58,701 bases of DNA from Terrabacter sp. Root181 (lineage in GTDB: Bacteria > Actinomycetota > Actinomycetes > Actinomycetales > Dermatophilaceae), in contig NZ_LMHU01000012.1 in assembly GCF_001428505.1 (NCBI RefSeq), positions 1 to 58,701 on the forward strand, in the 5' to 3' direction. The notes beneath the pieces are model-generated. The model saw only the letters and a list, made by a program, of their open reading frames with translations, searched no databases and had not been told where the DNA came from. The translations under genes and the position numbers were made by a program. Numbering within the stretch: position 1 is the stretch's first letter; every line of letters begins with the position of its first letter. Below, one piece after another: positions 26,665 through 36,608 of this stretch.

Positions 26665-27606
26665 TCATGCCAGCCCGCCGGCCGCGGGCCGGACGTGGAC
26701 GACGTCACCGGCCGCGAAGCTCCGCTCCCCGTGGTCGGTGCGTACGACGAGGGCTCCGCCGTCGTCGACGCCGACCGCGACGCCCTCGATCGCCTCGCCC
26801 GTCGGCAGGTGCACCCGGACCTCCAGCCCGATGGTCGAGCACGCCTCGCGGTACGCCGTCCGTGCCCCGGCCGCCCCGGCCGCCCCGACCGCCCCGACCG
26901 CCCCGACCGCCCCAGCCACCCCGGCCGCCCTCGACGGGTCGGTGCCGATGTCCGCCCCCGCTCCTGCGAGCACGGCCGTCAGCTCGTCGAGGTAGGCGAC
27001 CAGCAGGTCCTCGCGGCGCACGGTGGCCCCGGCGACCGCCAGGGACGTCGCGGTGTCGACGGGCAGCTCCTCGCGGGTCTGGTCGACGTTGACGCCGGTG
27101 CCGACGACGACTGCCTGTCCGGAGGACACCGCCACGAGCTCGCAGAGGATGCCGCTCAGCTTGCGGTCGCCGTCGTCGGCCAGGAGCACGTCGTTGGGCC
27201 ACTTGAGCCGGGCCGTCAGCGCGTGACCGGCTGCCTCGGTCACGCGGCGCACGGCGCGCGACAGCGCGAGCCCGGCGAGGAGCGGCATCCAGCCCGCCTG
27301 CGCGGGGTCGGCGACCGGGACCGCGACGCTGATGGCGATCGAGGCCCGGTCGGGCACCGTCCAGGCCCGCCCGAGCCGTCCGCGCCCGCCGGTCTGGTGG
27401 TCGGTGAGGACGACCCACCAGAGGCAGCGGTCGTCGCCCGCCCGCCCCACGGCATACGGACCGGTCGGCTGGGCCGTCCCGGCGAGCAGCTCGCGCAGCC
27501 GGGTGTTCGTCGACCCGAGGGCCGGGTGGAACTCCACCCCGCGCCAGGGCCGTCCGGACGTGACCAAGGCCGCACTCACAGTCTCGATGTCGAGCGAATC
27601 GCGCAC
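26665..27606 (-). CDS. birA: Biotin--[acetyl-CoA-carboxylase] ligase
   Basis: 313 residues, class I biotin protein ligase without an N-terminal DNA-binding domain. [11 protein letters not shown], the biotinyl-AMP loop [34 protein letters not shown] and [12 protein letters not shown] are all present; a C-terminal SH3-like domain ends the protein. It attaches biotin to carboxyl-carrier proteins, such as the one at 43.5-45.3 kb. A (Gly-Ala-Val)n insert of about 20 residues precedes the C-terminal domain. GTG 27606 lies 7 nt after TAGCCT, giving a leaderless start divergent from accD5. Confidence 0.94.
   Translation of the reverse strand: MRDSLDIETVSAALVTSGRPWRGVEFHPALGSTNTRLRELLAGTAQPTGPYAVGRAGDDRCLWWVVLTDHQTGGRGRLGRAWTVPDRASIAISVAVPVADPAQAGWMPLLAGLALSRAVRRVTEAAGHALTARLKWPNDVLLADDGDRKLSGILCELVAVSSGQAVVVGTGVNVDQTREELPVDTATSLAVAGATVRREDLLVAYLDELTAVLAGAGADIGTDPSRAAGVAGAVGAVGAVGAAGAAGARTAYREACSTIGLEVRVHLPTGEAIEGVAVGVDDGGALVVRTDHGERSFAAGDVVHVRPAAGGLA
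26866..26930. repeat. Tandem 9-bp repeats inside birA
   Basis: About seven imperfect copies of the 9-mer gaccgcccc/ggccgcccc encode a Gly-Ala/Val-rich linker in BirA. The unit keeps the reading frame, so length can vary without inactivating the gene. Confidence 0.8.
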
Positions 27607-27613
27607 GTCCACA

Positions 27614-27623
27614 AGGCTAGAGT
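27614..27623. promoter_or_regulatory. Overlapping divergent leaderless promoters of birA and accD5
   Basis: The ten bases aggctagagt hold TAGAGT on the plus strand, 7 nt before the accD5 ATG, and TAGCCT on the minus strand, 7 nt before the birA GTG. The two -10 boxes share a CTA/TAG core, so polymerase can occupy only one side at a time. Confidence 0.6.
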
Positions 27624-27630
27624 GCCGAAC

Positions 27631-29295
27631 ATGGCCACCGATCATGCCGTCGCAGAACAGCCGACCAGCACGTCGCCGGAGCGCACGTCGCCCGAGGCGG
27701 GGTCGGCCCCCGGGCCCGATCTCGGCACGACGGCCAGCAAGCTCGCCGACCTGAAGCGACGCGTCGCCGAGGTGGCCAACGCCGGGTCGGAGCGCGCGGT
27801 CGAGAAGCAGCACGCCCGCGGCAAGAAGACCGCCCGCGAGCGCATCGAGATGCTCCTCGACGAGGGCACCTTCATCGAGCTCGACAAGTACGCCCGGCAC
27901 CGCAGCAACAACTTCGGCCAGGACAAGAACCGGCCCTACGGCGACGGCGTCGTCACCGGCTACGGCATGGTCGACGGTCGCCAGGTGGCGGTCTTCGCCC
28001 AGGACTTCACCGTCTTCGGCGGGTCCCTCGGTGAGGTCTTCGGCGAGAAGATCGTCAAGGTCATGGACTTCGCGATGAAGATCGGCTGCCCCGTCATCGG
28101 CCTCAACGACTCCGGCGGCGCCCGCATCCAGGAGGGGGTCGTCTCGCTCGGCCTCTACGGCGAGATCTTCTTCCGCAACGTCCGCGCGTCGGGCGTCATC
28201 CCGCAGATCTCGCTCGTCATGGGCCCGTGCGCCGGCGGCGCGGTCTACTCCCCCGCCATCACCGACTTCACCGTCATGGTCGACCAGACCTCGCACATGT
28301 TCATCACCGGTCCGGACGTCATCAAGACCGTGACGGGCGAGGACGTCGGCTTCGAGGAGCTCGGCGGTGCGCTGACGCACAACAGCAAGTCGGGTGTCGC
28401 GCACTACATGGGCACCGACGAGCAGGACGCCATCGACTACGTCAAGGCGCTCCTCTCCTACCTGCCGAGCAACAACATGGAGACCCCGCCGGCCTACGGC
28501 GAGGGCGAGGCGGACCTCGCGGTCACCGACGACGACCGCTGGCTCGACACGTGCATCCCGGACTCCCCCAACGTCCCCTACGACATGAAGCAGGTCATCG
28601 AGCACCTCGTCGACGACGGCGAGTTCCTCGAGGTGCAGCCGCTCTTCGCGCCCAACATCCTCACCGGCTTCGCCCGCATCGACGGCATGTCGGTCGGCAT
28701 CGTGGCCAACCAGCCGCTCCAGTTCGCCGGGTGCCTCGACATCCACGCGTCCGAGAAGGCCGCGCGCTTCGTGCGCACGTGCGACTGCTTCAACGTCCCC
28801 GTGCTGACCCTCGTCGACGTGCCGGGCTTCCTCCCCGGCACGAGCCAGGAGTGGGACGGCATCATCCGTCGCGGTGCCAAGCTCATCTACGCCTACGCCG
28901 AGGCCACGGTCCCCAAGATCACCGTCATCACGCGCAAGGCCTACGGCGGCGCCTACGACGTCATGGGCTCCAAGCACCTCGGCGCCGACATCAACCTCGC
29001 CTGGCCGACGGGGCAGATCGCCGTCATGGGCGCCCAGGGCGCCGTCAACATCCTCTACCGCAAGGAGCTCAAGCACACCGCGGAGCGGGGCGGCGACGTC
29101 GACGCCCAGCGCCAGGAGCTCATCACCCACTACGAGGAGACGCTGGCCAACCCGTACGTCGCGGCCGAGCGTGGCTACATCGACACGGTGATCAGCCCCT
29201 CCAACACGCGGATGAACGTCACCCGGGCCCTGCGCGCCCTGCAGAACAAGCGTGAGACGCTGCCGCCCAAGAAGCACGGGAACATCCCGCTGTGA
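27631..29295 (+). CDS. accD5: Acyl-CoA carboxylase carboxyltransferase (beta) subunit, AccD5/PccB-like
   Basis: 554 residues, crotonase-type carboxyltransferase. The first 40 residues are disordered. [17 protein letters not shown] opens the core; [15 protein letters not shown] and [17 protein letters not shown] form the first oxyanion site; [23 protein letters not shown] and [17 protein letters not shown] form the second. It transfers carboxyl from biotin to acetyl- or propionyl-CoA to make malonyl/methylmalonyl-CoA. It needs a biotin carboxylase/BCCP subunit (probably the gene at 43.5 kb) and the epsilon subunit encoded next. Confidence 0.94.
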   Translation: MATDHAVAEQPTSTSPERTSPEAGSAPGPDLGTTASKLADLKRRVAEVANAGSERAVEKQHARGKKTARERIEMLLDEGTFIELDKYARHRSNNFGQDKNRPYGDGVVTGYGMVDGRQVAVFAQDFTVFGGSLGEVFGEKIVKVMDFAMKIGCPVIGLNDSGGARIQEGVVSLGLYGEIFFRNVRASGVIPQISLVMGPCAGGAVYSPAITDFTVMVDQTSHMFITGPDVIKTVTGEDVGFEELGGALTHNSKSGVAHYMGTDEQDAIDYVKALLSYLPSNNMETPPAYGEGEADLAVTDDDRWLDTCIPDSPNVPYDMKQVIEHLVDDGEFLEVQPLFAPNILTGFARIDGMSVGIVANQPLQFAGCLDIHASEKAARFVRTCDCFNVPVLTLVDVPGFLPGTSQEWDGIIRRGAKLIYAYAEATVPKITVITRKAYGGAYDVMGSKHLGADINLAWPTGQIAVMGAQGAVNILYRKELKHTAERGGDVDAQRQELITHYEETLANPYVAAERGYIDTVISPSNTRMNVTRALRALQNKRETLPPKKHGNIPL

Positions 29296-29519
29296 GCGAT
29301 CCCACGACGCCCGCGGCGGGCCCGGTCCCGCCCACGATCCGCGTCTCGGGCCACCCGACGCCCGAGGAGGTCGCGGCGCTCGTCGCCGTGCTGTCCGCGC
29401 TCGGTGGGGACGAGGCGGTGCCCGAGCACGCCCGTTCGGCCTGGTCCGACCCCTCCTGGTCGCTCGTCGGCCCCTCGGCCCGCCACGGCGGGTGGCGGCG
29501 CACGGGCCTGCCCCGCTGA
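29292..29519 (+). CDS. accE: Acyl-CoA carboxylase epsilon subunit
   Basis: A 75-residue protein. [20 protein letters not shown] is the N-terminal helix and [10 protein letters not shown]...[11 protein letters not shown] the conserved C-terminal end of actinobacterial AccE, which binds the beta subunit and boosts carboxylase activity. GTG 29292 overlaps the accD5 stop codon (GTGA). Such short epsilon subunits are restricted to actinobacteria, which supports the host assignment. Confidence 0.9.
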   Translation: MSDPTTPAAGPVPPTIRVSGHPTPEEVAALVAVLSALGGDEAVPEHARSAWSDPSWSLVGPSARHGGWRRTGLPR

Positions 29520-29575
29520 CGCGAGGCCCGTTTCGGTTGGCCGTCACCCGGCCCACTGCCCTACGCTCGTTCCTC

Positions 29576-31273
29576 ATGTCTGTCGAGTCGAGCCCCACCG
29601 TCCGGATCGCCGAGCGCTACTCCCTCCGGGAGCGCCTCGCCGTCGGTGGCATGGGTGAGGTCCACCTCGCGACCGACGACCGCCTGGGTCGGCTCGTCGC
29701 CGTCAAGGTGCTCGGCGCGGGGTTCGCCGACTCCCCCGACTTCGTCGAGCGGTTCCGCCGCGAGGCCCTCACTGCCGCGGCGCTGTCGCACCCCAACATC
29801 GCCCAGGTCTACGACTACGGCGTCGACGGCGACTCCCACTTCATCGTCATGGAGTATGCCGAGGGCCAGGACCTCGCCCACGTGATCCGGGAGCACGGCC
29901 GGCTCACCCCCAGCGACGCCGTGCGCATCGCGGAGCAGGTCTGCGCAGCCCTCGGTGCCGCCCACCGCGCCGGCGTCGTCCACCGGGACATCAAGCCCGG
30001 CAACGTCATCGTCCGCCCCGACGGCACGGTCAAGGTGACCGACTTCGGCATCGCCCGGGCCCTCGGACAGGCATCGCTCACCGACACCGGCACCGTCATG
30101 GGCACGGCGGCCTACGTCGCTCCCGAGCAGGCCCGCGGTGAGGCCACGACGCCGTCGTCGGACCTCTACTCGCTGGGCATCCTGCTCTTCCAGATGCTGA
30201 CCGGAGCCGTCCCCTTCGAGGGCGACACCCCGGTCGCGATCGCGATGCGGCACCTCGACGAGTCGGTGCCCCTGCCGAGCTCGCGCGTCGCGGACCTCCC
30301 GGCGAACCTCGACGAGGTCGTCGTCCGCGCCACGGCGAAGTCGCCGACCGACCGCTACGCCGACGCCGACGCCATGGCTGCGGCCCTGCTCGGCCACGAG
30401 ATGCGTGCCGATGCCGCTACCCGGGCCCTGCCCGCCGGCGAGGCCACCTCGGTCCTCGACATCGGCACGAGCACGGCGATGATGCCCGCGGTCGACCTCC
30501 AGCCGAGCGGCGAGCGCACGGCGGTCCACCCCGTGCCCAGCGCGGCCGCCGCGCGCAGGGTGCCCACCGGAGTCGCCGCACCCGCACCCGCGCCCGTGCC
30601 CGTGGGCCCCACGGCCGCCGCAACCCGGCGCTCGAGCGTGGCCGGCCGCGGCCGGTCCGGGCCGAGCCCCGTCGTCTGGGTGCTCCTCGCCGCCGTCGTG
30701 GCGCTCGTCGGGATCCTCGGCTACGTCCTGCTGTCGGGCTCGGACGCACCGACCGCCACCTCGGGCACGCGCCCGTCGGCGAGCGCGAAGCCCACCTCCG
30801 CCCCCTCGAAGACCGACCCGCCGTCCGACGGCAGCACCGTTCCCAGCGGCCTCGTCGGACAGCAGCGCGACGCGACGGTCGACGAGCTGATCGGCCTCGG
30901 CGTCAACGTGCGCTGGGTGCTCGTGCGCTCGGCGCAGCCGGACGGCGCGGTCATGGGCAGCTTCCCCGCCGAGGGCCAGCCGATGACGAAGGGCCAGACG
31001 GTCGCCCTCGTCGTGAGCCGTGGCCACGCCCCGGACCAGGTCAACTCCTCCTTCGTCGTGCCCGAGGGCCTCGTCGGCACGAGCGCCAAGGACGCGGAGA
31101 AGGCACTCGACCGCGAGGACGTCCGGGTCACGCGGGTCACGGTCCCCTCCGACGGTGAGAGCGGTCAGGTCATCGCGACCTGGCCTGCTGCCGGCACCCC
31201 GACGGCCGACGGGATCGTCGTGCTCGTCGTCTCGGGCGGCGACAAGGGCGGCTCGTCCGACGGCGACGGCTGA
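29576..31273 (+). CDS. Transmembrane Ser/Thr protein kinase with PASTA domains
   Basis: 565 residues. The N-terminal Hanks-type kinase (about 15-275) has GGMGEVHLA, the ATP lysine K44, the catalytic HRDIKPGNVIV, DFGIARA and the APEQARGE loop. A low-complexity, Ala/Pro-rich juxtamembrane part precedes one helix (VVWVLLAAVVALVGILGYVLL). Outside are two PASTA repeats of about 65 residues each, which in PknB-like kinases recognise peptidoglycan or lipid II. ATG 29576 lies 8 nt after TACGCT. No phosphatase or FHA partner is adjacent, unlike the canonical pknB cluster, so this is a second kinase. Confidence 0.93.
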   Translation: MSVESSPTVRIAERYSLRERLAVGGMGEVHLATDDRLGRLVAVKVLGAGFADSPDFVERFRREALTAAALSHPNIAQVYDYGVDGDSHFIVMEYAEGQDLAHVIREHGRLTPSDAVRIAEQVCAALGAAHRAGVVHRDIKPGNVIVRPDGTVKVTDFGIARALGQASLTDTGTVMGTAAYVAPEQARGEATTPSSDLYSLGILLFQMLTGAVPFEGDTPVAIAMRHLDESVPLPSSRVADLPANLDEVVVRATAKSPTDRYADADAMAAALLGHEMRADAATRALPAGEATSVLDIGTSTAMMPAVDLQPSGERTAVHPVPSAAAARRVPTGVAAPAPAPVPVGPTAAATRRSSVAGRGRSGPSPVVWVLLAAVVALVGILGYVLLSGSDAPTATSGTRPSASAKPTSAPSKTDPPSDGSTVPSGLVGQQRDATVDELIGLGVNVRWVLVRSAQPDGAVMGSFPAEGQPMTKGQTVALVVSRGHAPDQVNSSFVVPEGLVGTSAKDAEKALDREDVRVTRVTVPSDGESGQVIATWPAAGTPTADGIVVLVVSGGDKGGSSDGDG

Positions 31274-31345
31274 GCCCCGGACGCGTCCGACCCGCGCGAC
31301 CACAATGCACTGGCACGTGACCGCGGGCTGGATTACGTTCGCCGG

Positions 31346-33040
31346 GTGACCGCCAACACCCAGACAGCGCGACCCCAGACCGACGTCGACCGCATCGCGG
31401 AGACCTACTTCGACGCCTCCGTCGCCCTCAGTCCCATCAACGCGACCTTCCTCGGCGTCCCCGGCGCCGAGGAGGAGCTCGACGACCTCTCCCCCGCCGG
31501 CAACGCCGCCGCCTCCGAGCTGCGGCGCACGACGCTCTCCGAGCTCGCCGCGGCGACCCCGGCCGACGACGTCGACCGGGTCACCGTCGACGCGATGACC
31601 GAGCGCCTACAGCTCTCCGAGGACCGGTATGCCGCGGGACTCGACGAGATGTCCCTCAACGTCCTCGCGTCCCCGCTCCAGGCCGTCCGCGACGTGTTCG
31701 ACCTCATGCCGCAGGAGACCGAGGACAACTGGCGCACCTTCGCCGTCCGCCTCACGAAGATCCCGGCCGCCCTCGAGGGGTACAAGGAGTCGCTGCTCCT
31801 CGCGCGCGAGCGTGGGCAGGTCTCCCCACGCCGGCAGGTCGAGGCCTGCGCCGAGCAGACGCGTGACCTCGTGGCCGACGACGGGTACTTCGCCAAGGTC
31901 GTGGCCGACGCGACGGTCGCAGACGCGCCGCTCGCCGGCGAGGTGAGGGACCGGCTCGCCGAGGGCGCGAGGATGGCCGCGGCGGCATACGGCGACATCG
32001 CCGACTGGCTCGAGAGGGAGCTGCTGCCGCACGCCCCCGAGGCCGACGCCTGCGGCATCGAGCGCTACCGGCTCGAGTCGCGCTACTTCCTCGGCGCCGC
32101 GGTCGACCTGCAGGAGACCTACCGCTGGGGCCAGCAGGAGGTCGCGAGCCTGCACGCGCAGATGAGCGAGATCGCCGAGGGCCTCGAGGCCGGGGCCGGC
32201 GTCCAGCGCGGGGTCGAGATCCTCGACGCCGACGACCGCTACGCCCTGCACGGCACCGACGCGCTCCGGGCCTGGATGCAGGAGCGGGCCGACGAGGTCA
32301 TCGCCGACCTCAAGGACGTCCACTTCGACATCCCGGAGCCGGTCCAGCGCATCGAGTGCATGATCGCGCCGACGCAGACGGGCGGGATCTACTACACCGG
32401 ACCGTCCGACGACTTCAGCCGACCCGGCCGGATGTGGTGGTCGGTTCCCAAGGGCAACACCGAGTTCCGCACGTGGAACGAGCTGACCACGGTCTACCAC
32501 GAGGGTGTCCCCGGTCATCACCTCCAGGTCGCCCAGACGGTGTACCGCTCCGAGCTGCTCAACAAGTGGCGTCGCCTCGAGGCCTGGACCTCCGGCCACG
32601 GCGAGGGCTGGGCCCTCTACGCCGAGCGGCTCATGGCCGAGCTCGGCTACATGGACGACCCCGGCAACCGGATGGGTTGGCTTGCCGGACAGTCACTCCG
32701 GGCCGCACGCGTCGTCATCGACATCGGCGTGCACTGCGGCTTCGACGCACCTGACGAGGTCGGCGGCGGTGCCTGGGACTACGACAAGGCGTGGGCCTAC
32801 CTGACCCGCTACGGCTTCATGGACGAGAAGATCCTGCGCTTCGAGCTCAACCGCTACCTCGGCTGGCCGGGGCAGGCGCCCAGCTACAAGATCGGTGAGC
32901 GACTGTGGCTGCAGCTGCGCGACGAGGTCAAGCAGCGCGAGGGGGACGCCTTCGACCTCAAGGCCTTTCACCGGCGGGCGCTCGACATCGGTGGCGTCGG
33001 CCTCGACACCCTGCGCAGCGCGGTCCTGCGGGAGATCTGA
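31346..33040 (+). CDS. DUF885 metallopeptidase-like protein
   Basis: 564 residues, all-helical, no signal peptide. The putative zinc site is VYHEGVPGHHLQVAQ near residue 390, a HExxxGHH variant; GHGEGWALYAERLMAELGY and a conserved C-terminal AWAYLTRYGFMDE follow, as in DUF885 proteins related to M32 carboxypeptidases. It probably degrades small peptides or dipeptide-like substrates. GTG 31346 lies 6 nt after TACGTT. A strong hairpin ends the unit at 33049-33079. Confidence 0.88.
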   Translation: MTANTQTARPQTDVDRIAETYFDASVALSPINATFLGVPGAEEELDDLSPAGNAAASELRRTTLSELAAATPADDVDRVTVDAMTERLQLSEDRYAAGLDEMSLNVLASPLQAVRDVFDLMPQETEDNWRTFAVRLTKIPAALEGYKESLLLARERGQVSPRRQVEACAEQTRDLVADDGYFAKVVADATVADAPLAGEVRDRLAEGARMAAAAYGDIADWLERELLPHAPEADACGIERYRLESRYFLGAAVDLQETYRWGQQEVASLHAQMSEIAEGLEAGAGVQRGVEILDADDRYALHGTDALRAWMQERADEVIADLKDVHFDIPEPVQRIECMIAPTQTGGIYYTGPSDDFSRPGRMWWSVPKGNTEFRTWNELTTVYHEGVPGHHLQVAQTVYRSELLNKWRRLEAWTSGHGEGWALYAERLMAELGYMDDPGNRMGWLAGQSLRAARVVIDIGVHCGFDAPDEVGGGAWDYDKAWAYLTRYGFMDEKILRFELNRYLGWPGQAPSYKIGERLWLQLRDEVKQREGDAFDLKAFHRRALDIGGVGLDTLRSAVLREI

Positions 33041-33048
33041 CCACGCTC

Positions 33049-33079
33049 CGACGGCGCCGCTCCCGGAGCGGCGCCGTCG
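33049..33079 (+). terminator. Hairpin terminator after the DUF885 gene
   Basis: cgacggcgccgctcc at 33049-33063 pairs with its complement at 33065-33079, starting 9 bp after the stop codon. The stem is GC-only with no T-tract, as usual in high-GC actinobacteria. Confidence 0.7.
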
Positions 33080-33116
33080 GCGTCCCATCGGCCGGCCGCG
33101 CGCCTAGCATGGCGTC

Positions 33117-33785
33117 ATGCCGCCGAGTCCCCTCCCCGACGTGCCCACCGTCCAGCTCGTCCTCGCCTCTGCCTCGCCCGCCCGCCGCTCGACCCTCCGT
33201 GCCGCCGGCATCGAGCCGGTCGTCGTCGTGAGCGAGGTCGACGAGGACCTCACCGTCGCCGAGGCCACGGACCGCTACGGCCCGCTCGAGCCGGCCGACA
33301 TCGCGCTGCTGCTCGCGCGCGCCAAGGCCGAGGACGTCGCGGCCCGGGTCGACGCCGGCGTGGTCGTGCTCGGCTGCGACTCGGTCCTCGAGCTCGACGG
33401 CGAGGTCCACGGCAAGCCGGGCGACGCCGCGGAGGCTGTGGCCCGGTGGCGCCGGATGCGGGGCCGGTCAGGGGTGCTGCACACGGGCCACTGGCTCATC
33501 GACGAACGCGGCAGCGGCGGCCCCACGCTGGGCGCGACGGCGTCGACGACCGTCCACTTCGCGAAGCTCTCCGACGAGGAGATCGAGGCCTACGTCACCA
33601 CGGGCGAACCACTCACCGTCGCCGGAGCCTTCACCATCGACGGCCTCGGCGGCGCGTTCGTCACCTCCGTGGAGGGCGACCACCACAACGTCGTCGGCCT
33701 GTCCCTGCCGCTGCTGCGCGACCTGCTCGCCGACGCCGGAATCGAGTGGTTCGACGTCGTCGGCGGGGTCGACGGTCAGGGGTAG
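33117..33785 (+). CDS. maf: Maf-like nucleoside triphosphate pyrophosphatase
   Basis: 222 residues. LVLASASPARRSTLRAAGIEP, the catalytic Asp region VVVLGCDSVLELDGEVHGKPGDA and VAGAFTIDGLGGAFV are Maf signatures. The enzyme hydrolyses non-canonical or pyrimidine NTPs to NMP and PPi, protecting the nucleotide pool. ATG 33117 stands 6 nt after TAGCAT, a leaderless layout. The last 10 bp overlap the end of the convergent membrane-protein gene. Confidence 0.93.
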   Translation: MPPSPLPDVPTVQLVLASASPARRSTLRAAGIEPVVVVSEVDEDLTVAEATDRYGPLEPADIALLLARAKAEDVAARVDAGVVVLGCDSVLELDGEVHGKPGDAAEAVARWRRMRGRSGVLHTGHWLIDERGSGGPTLGATASTTVHFAKLSDEEIEAYVTTGEPLTVAGAFTIDGLGGAFVTSVEGDHHNVVGLSLPLLRDLLADAGIEWFDVVGGVDGQG

Positions 33786-35083
33786 AGGTCGTCGGTGAGG
33801 TTCTCGATGACGAGGTAGTGCTCGGTCCACCACCACATCTGGGCCGCGCCGATGACCACGATGAGTCCGAGCAGCCAGTAGCGGTAGCGCCGCCACCAGC
33901 GCAGCTTGAGGAACCAGGCGATGACGAGCGTCATCGGGAAGGCCAGCAGCGCGTAGCGCACGCGGCTCGGCGTCGTGCTCGTCACGAGGATGATGTATGC
34001 CGGGTAGGCGCCGGCCCAGCCCCAGATCTCCGGGCCCCAGCGCCACGAGTTCTTCGTCAGCATGAACCACGTGAACGCGGCGATGCCGAGCACGCCCGCG
34101 ACCTGGCCGATGACGCCCCAGTAGTCGTAGAGCAGGTTCCACCACAGGTAGAGCTTGATCTTCGTCTCGATGTTCCAGGCGAGCATCGTGTCGTTGTAGG
34201 CGTTGGGCGTGTCGGTCGCGATCGTCACGATCGTCGGCCAGAGGAAGGTCAGGGCGCCGGCGTACGCCGCGAGCACGCCCAGCCCGACGCGCAGGCGCAC
34301 CGGGTGCTCGCCCTCGTCGCCCTGCCGCCAGCGCACGACGGCGTGGGCGATGATGACCGGCACCATCGCGATGACGACGTTGCGGCTGAGGGACAGCACG
34401 AGGAGCGCGAGGGCGACCCACCAGTACTGCCGCTTGCGCAGCAGCCACAGCACCGTGACGACGCCCAGGAGGGCGGTCGACTCGGTGTAGGAGGCCGAGA
34501 AGGCCGGGGACGCGATGAAGAAGCAGGTCGCGACGACGGCGACGATCGCCTCCCAGCGACCGACCGCCTGGTCGACGAGCTTGAACAGCACGTGCATCGC
34601 GGCGAAGCCGATGACGATCGAGAGCATCGGGGCGACCACGGAGAAGGGCAGCCCGGTCACCTTCATGATGAGGCCGGCGGTCATCGGGAACACCGGGAAG
34701 AAGGCCCATGGGTTCATGTCGATGCCACCCCAGCCGACACGAGGCAGTACCGCGGGGTAGCCCTGCTCGGCGATGACGCGGTACCACTGGCCGTCCCAGC
34801 CCGTCATGACCGCGGCATAGCCGGGGTCCGCGGGCGAGGGGTAGAAGATGCGGATGTTCGCCGTCCCGATCGGCAGCGGGATCTGGTAGCGCGAGAGGTA
34901 CGTCGCGGCGACCCAGACGAAGATGCGTGAGACGCCGAAGACGGCGAAGGGGAACCAGACCGGGAACCGGCGCCAGAACGGCTGCTCTCGCTCGGCGTCG
35001 CGGTCGGGGTGCTCGAGCCTGTGACCGAGGCGCGGCTCAGACCGGCGGGACGGAGCGTCGGCGCTCGCTGAAGTGACGGTCAC
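33776..35083 (-). CDS. PIG-V-like membrane mannosyltransferase
   Basis: 435 residues with about ten membrane helices. A cytosolic N-terminus of about 40 residues precedes FPFAVFGVSRIFVWVAATYL; the loop GWDGQWYRVIAEQGYP carries the WDxxWY motif of PIG-V-type GT-C enzymes that use polyprenyl-phosphate mannose. A Pro/Phe-rich FFPVFPMTAGL follows. The acceptor is unknown and could be a membrane or wall lipoglycan. GTG 35083 lies 7 nt after TATGCT, which places the start 47 bp inside the 3' end of the upstream carboxyltransferase gene; no later start gives a complete protein. Confidence 0.8.
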   Translation of the reverse strand: MTVTSASADAPSRRSEPRLGHRLEHPDRDAEREQPFWRRFPVWFPFAVFGVSRIFVWVAATYLSRYQIPLPIGTANIRIFYPSPADPGYAAVMTGWDGQWYRVIAEQGYPAVLPRVGWGGIDMNPWAFFPVFPMTAGLIMKVTGLPFSVVAPMLSIVIGFAAMHVLFKLVDQAVGRWEAIVAVVATCFFIASPAFSASYTESTALLGVVTVLWLLRKRQYWWVALALLVLSLSRNVVIAMVPVIIAHAVVRWRQGDEGEHPVRLRVGLGVLAAYAGALTFLWPTIVTIATDTPNAYNDTMLAWNIETKIKLYLWWNLLYDYWGVIGQVAGVLGIAAFTWFMLTKNSWRWGPEIWGWAGAYPAYIILVTSTTPSRVRYALLAFPMTLVIAWFLKLRWWRRYRYWLLGLIVVIGAAQMWWWTEHYLVIENLTDDLYP

Positions 35084-36608
35084 GCCGGGAAGCATAGGCC
35101 AGACGGCGCACCAGGTCCGAGCGCAGTTCATCCGCCTCGATGATCGAGTCGAGCACGAGGTCGGCCGCCAGACGCTCGATGTCGACGTCCTCCTCGTACT
35201 CGCGACGGCGATCCGCGACGAATCGTGCCCGTTCGTCGGGGTCGGCGATCTCGGCGATCTTGTTCGCGTAGACGGCGTTGACGGCGGCCTCCGGGCCCAT
35301 CACGGCGATCCGCGCGGTCGGCAGCGCGATGGTCGCGTCGGGACCGAAACCGGGACCGCCCATGGCGTAGAGGCCCGCCCCGTAGGCCTTGCGCACGACG
35401 ACGCAGAACTGCGGCACGGTCGCGGACGAGACGGCGCTGACCATCTTGGCGCCGTGCCGGATGATGCCGCCGCGCTCGACCTCCGAGCCGATCATGAAGC
35501 CCGGCACGTCGGCGAGGTAGACGATCGGGACGTTGAAGGCGTCGCAGAGCCAGATGAAGCGCGCGGCCTTGTCGGCGCTGTCGGTGAAGAGCACGCCGCC
35601 CTTGACCATGGAGTTGTTCGCGACGATGCCGACGGTCTGCCCCTCGAGGCGCCCGAAGCCGATGACGAGCTCGCCGGCCCAGAGGGGCTTGAGCTCGAAG
35701 AAGGAGTCGTCGTCCACGAGACCGTCGATGACCTCGTGGACGTCGAAGGGCACGGACTCGCGCTCGGGCACGGTCTCCCGGGTCAGCGGCGTCGCCGGCT
35801 GCTCGGCCGCATACGTCGGCGGGTGGTCGCGCCAGCTGCCGGGGACGTAGGAGAAGTAGAGCTTGGCCAGCTCAATGGCCTCGGCGTCGTCGTGGGCGAG
35901 CAGGTCACCGACACCGGAGACGGTGCAGTGCATGCGGGCGCCGCCCATCTCCTCGAGGGAGACCTTCTCGCCGACGACCATCTCGGCCATGCGCGGGCTG
36001 CCGAGGTACATCGAGGCATTGCCCTCGACCATGATGATGAGGTCGCAGAAGCTGGGGATGTAGGCGCCACCGGCGGCACTTGGGCCGAAGAGGCAGCAGA
36101 TCTGGGGCACCTTGCCCGACAGGGCGACCTGGTTGTGGAAGATGCGCCCGGCGCCGCGACGGCCGGGGAACATCTCGACCTGGTCGGTGATGCGGGCGCC
36201 GGCCGAGTCGACGAACCAGAAGACGGGCAGCTCCTCGCGCAGCGCCATCTCGGTGGCGCGCACGATCTTCTCGACAGTGCGCGCGCCCCAGGAACCGGCC
36301 TTGACGGTCGGGTCGTTGGCGATGACGATCGCCGCCCGACCGTCGACCGTGCCACGCCCGGTGACGACGCCGTCGGCCGGGAGGCCCGGCTGCAGGGCGT
36401 TGGCGTATCGGCCGTCCTCGACGAAGGAGCCCTCGTCGAAGAGCAGGGCGATGCGGTCGCGGACGTAGATCTTGCCCTGCGCGTCGAGCTTGGCCTGCGC
36501 CTTCTCCGGCGCGCTGGCCGATGCGGCGTGGGCGGCGGAGAGGCGCGCGCGGACGTCGGCCACGCGCGGGTCGCCGTGGGGGCTCGCACCGGGCGCGGGC
36601 TCGGTCAT
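35037..36608 (-). CDS. Acyl-CoA carboxylase carboxyltransferase subunit, AccD1-like
   Basis: 523 residues, second carboxyltransferase of the window. VDSAGARITDQVEMFPGRRGAG and GPSAAGGAYIPSFCD form the first active-site half, and LADVPGFMIGSEVERGGIIRHGAK with RKAYGAGLYAMGGPGFGPD the second. The SAGARI and GRRGAG variants match the AccD1/methylcrotonyl-CoA type rather than AccD5. With the coupled acyl-CoA dehydrogenase (ATGA overlap) and MerR regulator it resembles the leucine/isovalerate degradation operon (liu), but no biotin carboxylase lies in the operon. The 43.5 kb alpha subunit may fill in. Confidence 0.9.
   Translation of the reverse strand: MTEPAPGASPHGDPRVADVRARLSAAHAASASAPEKAQAKLDAQGKIYVRDRIALLFDEGSFVEDGRYANALQPGLPADGVVTGRGTVDGRAAIVIANDPTVKAGSWGARTVEKIVRATEMALREELPVFWFVDSAGARITDQVEMFPGRRGAGRIFHNQVALSGKVPQICCLFGPSAAGGAYIPSFCDLIIMVEGNASMYLGSPRMAEMVVGEKVSLEEMGGARMHCTVSGVGDLLAHDDAEAIELAKLYFSYVPGSWRDHPPTYAAEQPATPLTRETVPERESVPFDVHEVIDGLVDDDSFFELKPLWAGELVIGFGRLEGQTVGIVANNSMVKGGVLFTDSADKAARFIWLCDAFNVPIVYLADVPGFMIGSEVERGGIIRHGAKMVSAVSSATVPQFCVVVRKAYGAGLYAMGGPGFGPDATIALPTARIAVMGPEAAVNAVYANKIAEIADPDERARFVADRRREYEEDVDIERLAADLVLDSIIEADELRSDLVRRLAYASRRDRHFSERRRSVPPV

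Noticed and set aside
26866-26930. Sequencing artefact in birA
   Set aside because: The 9-bp repeat keeps the frame and encodes a plausible flexible linker before the C-terminal domain.
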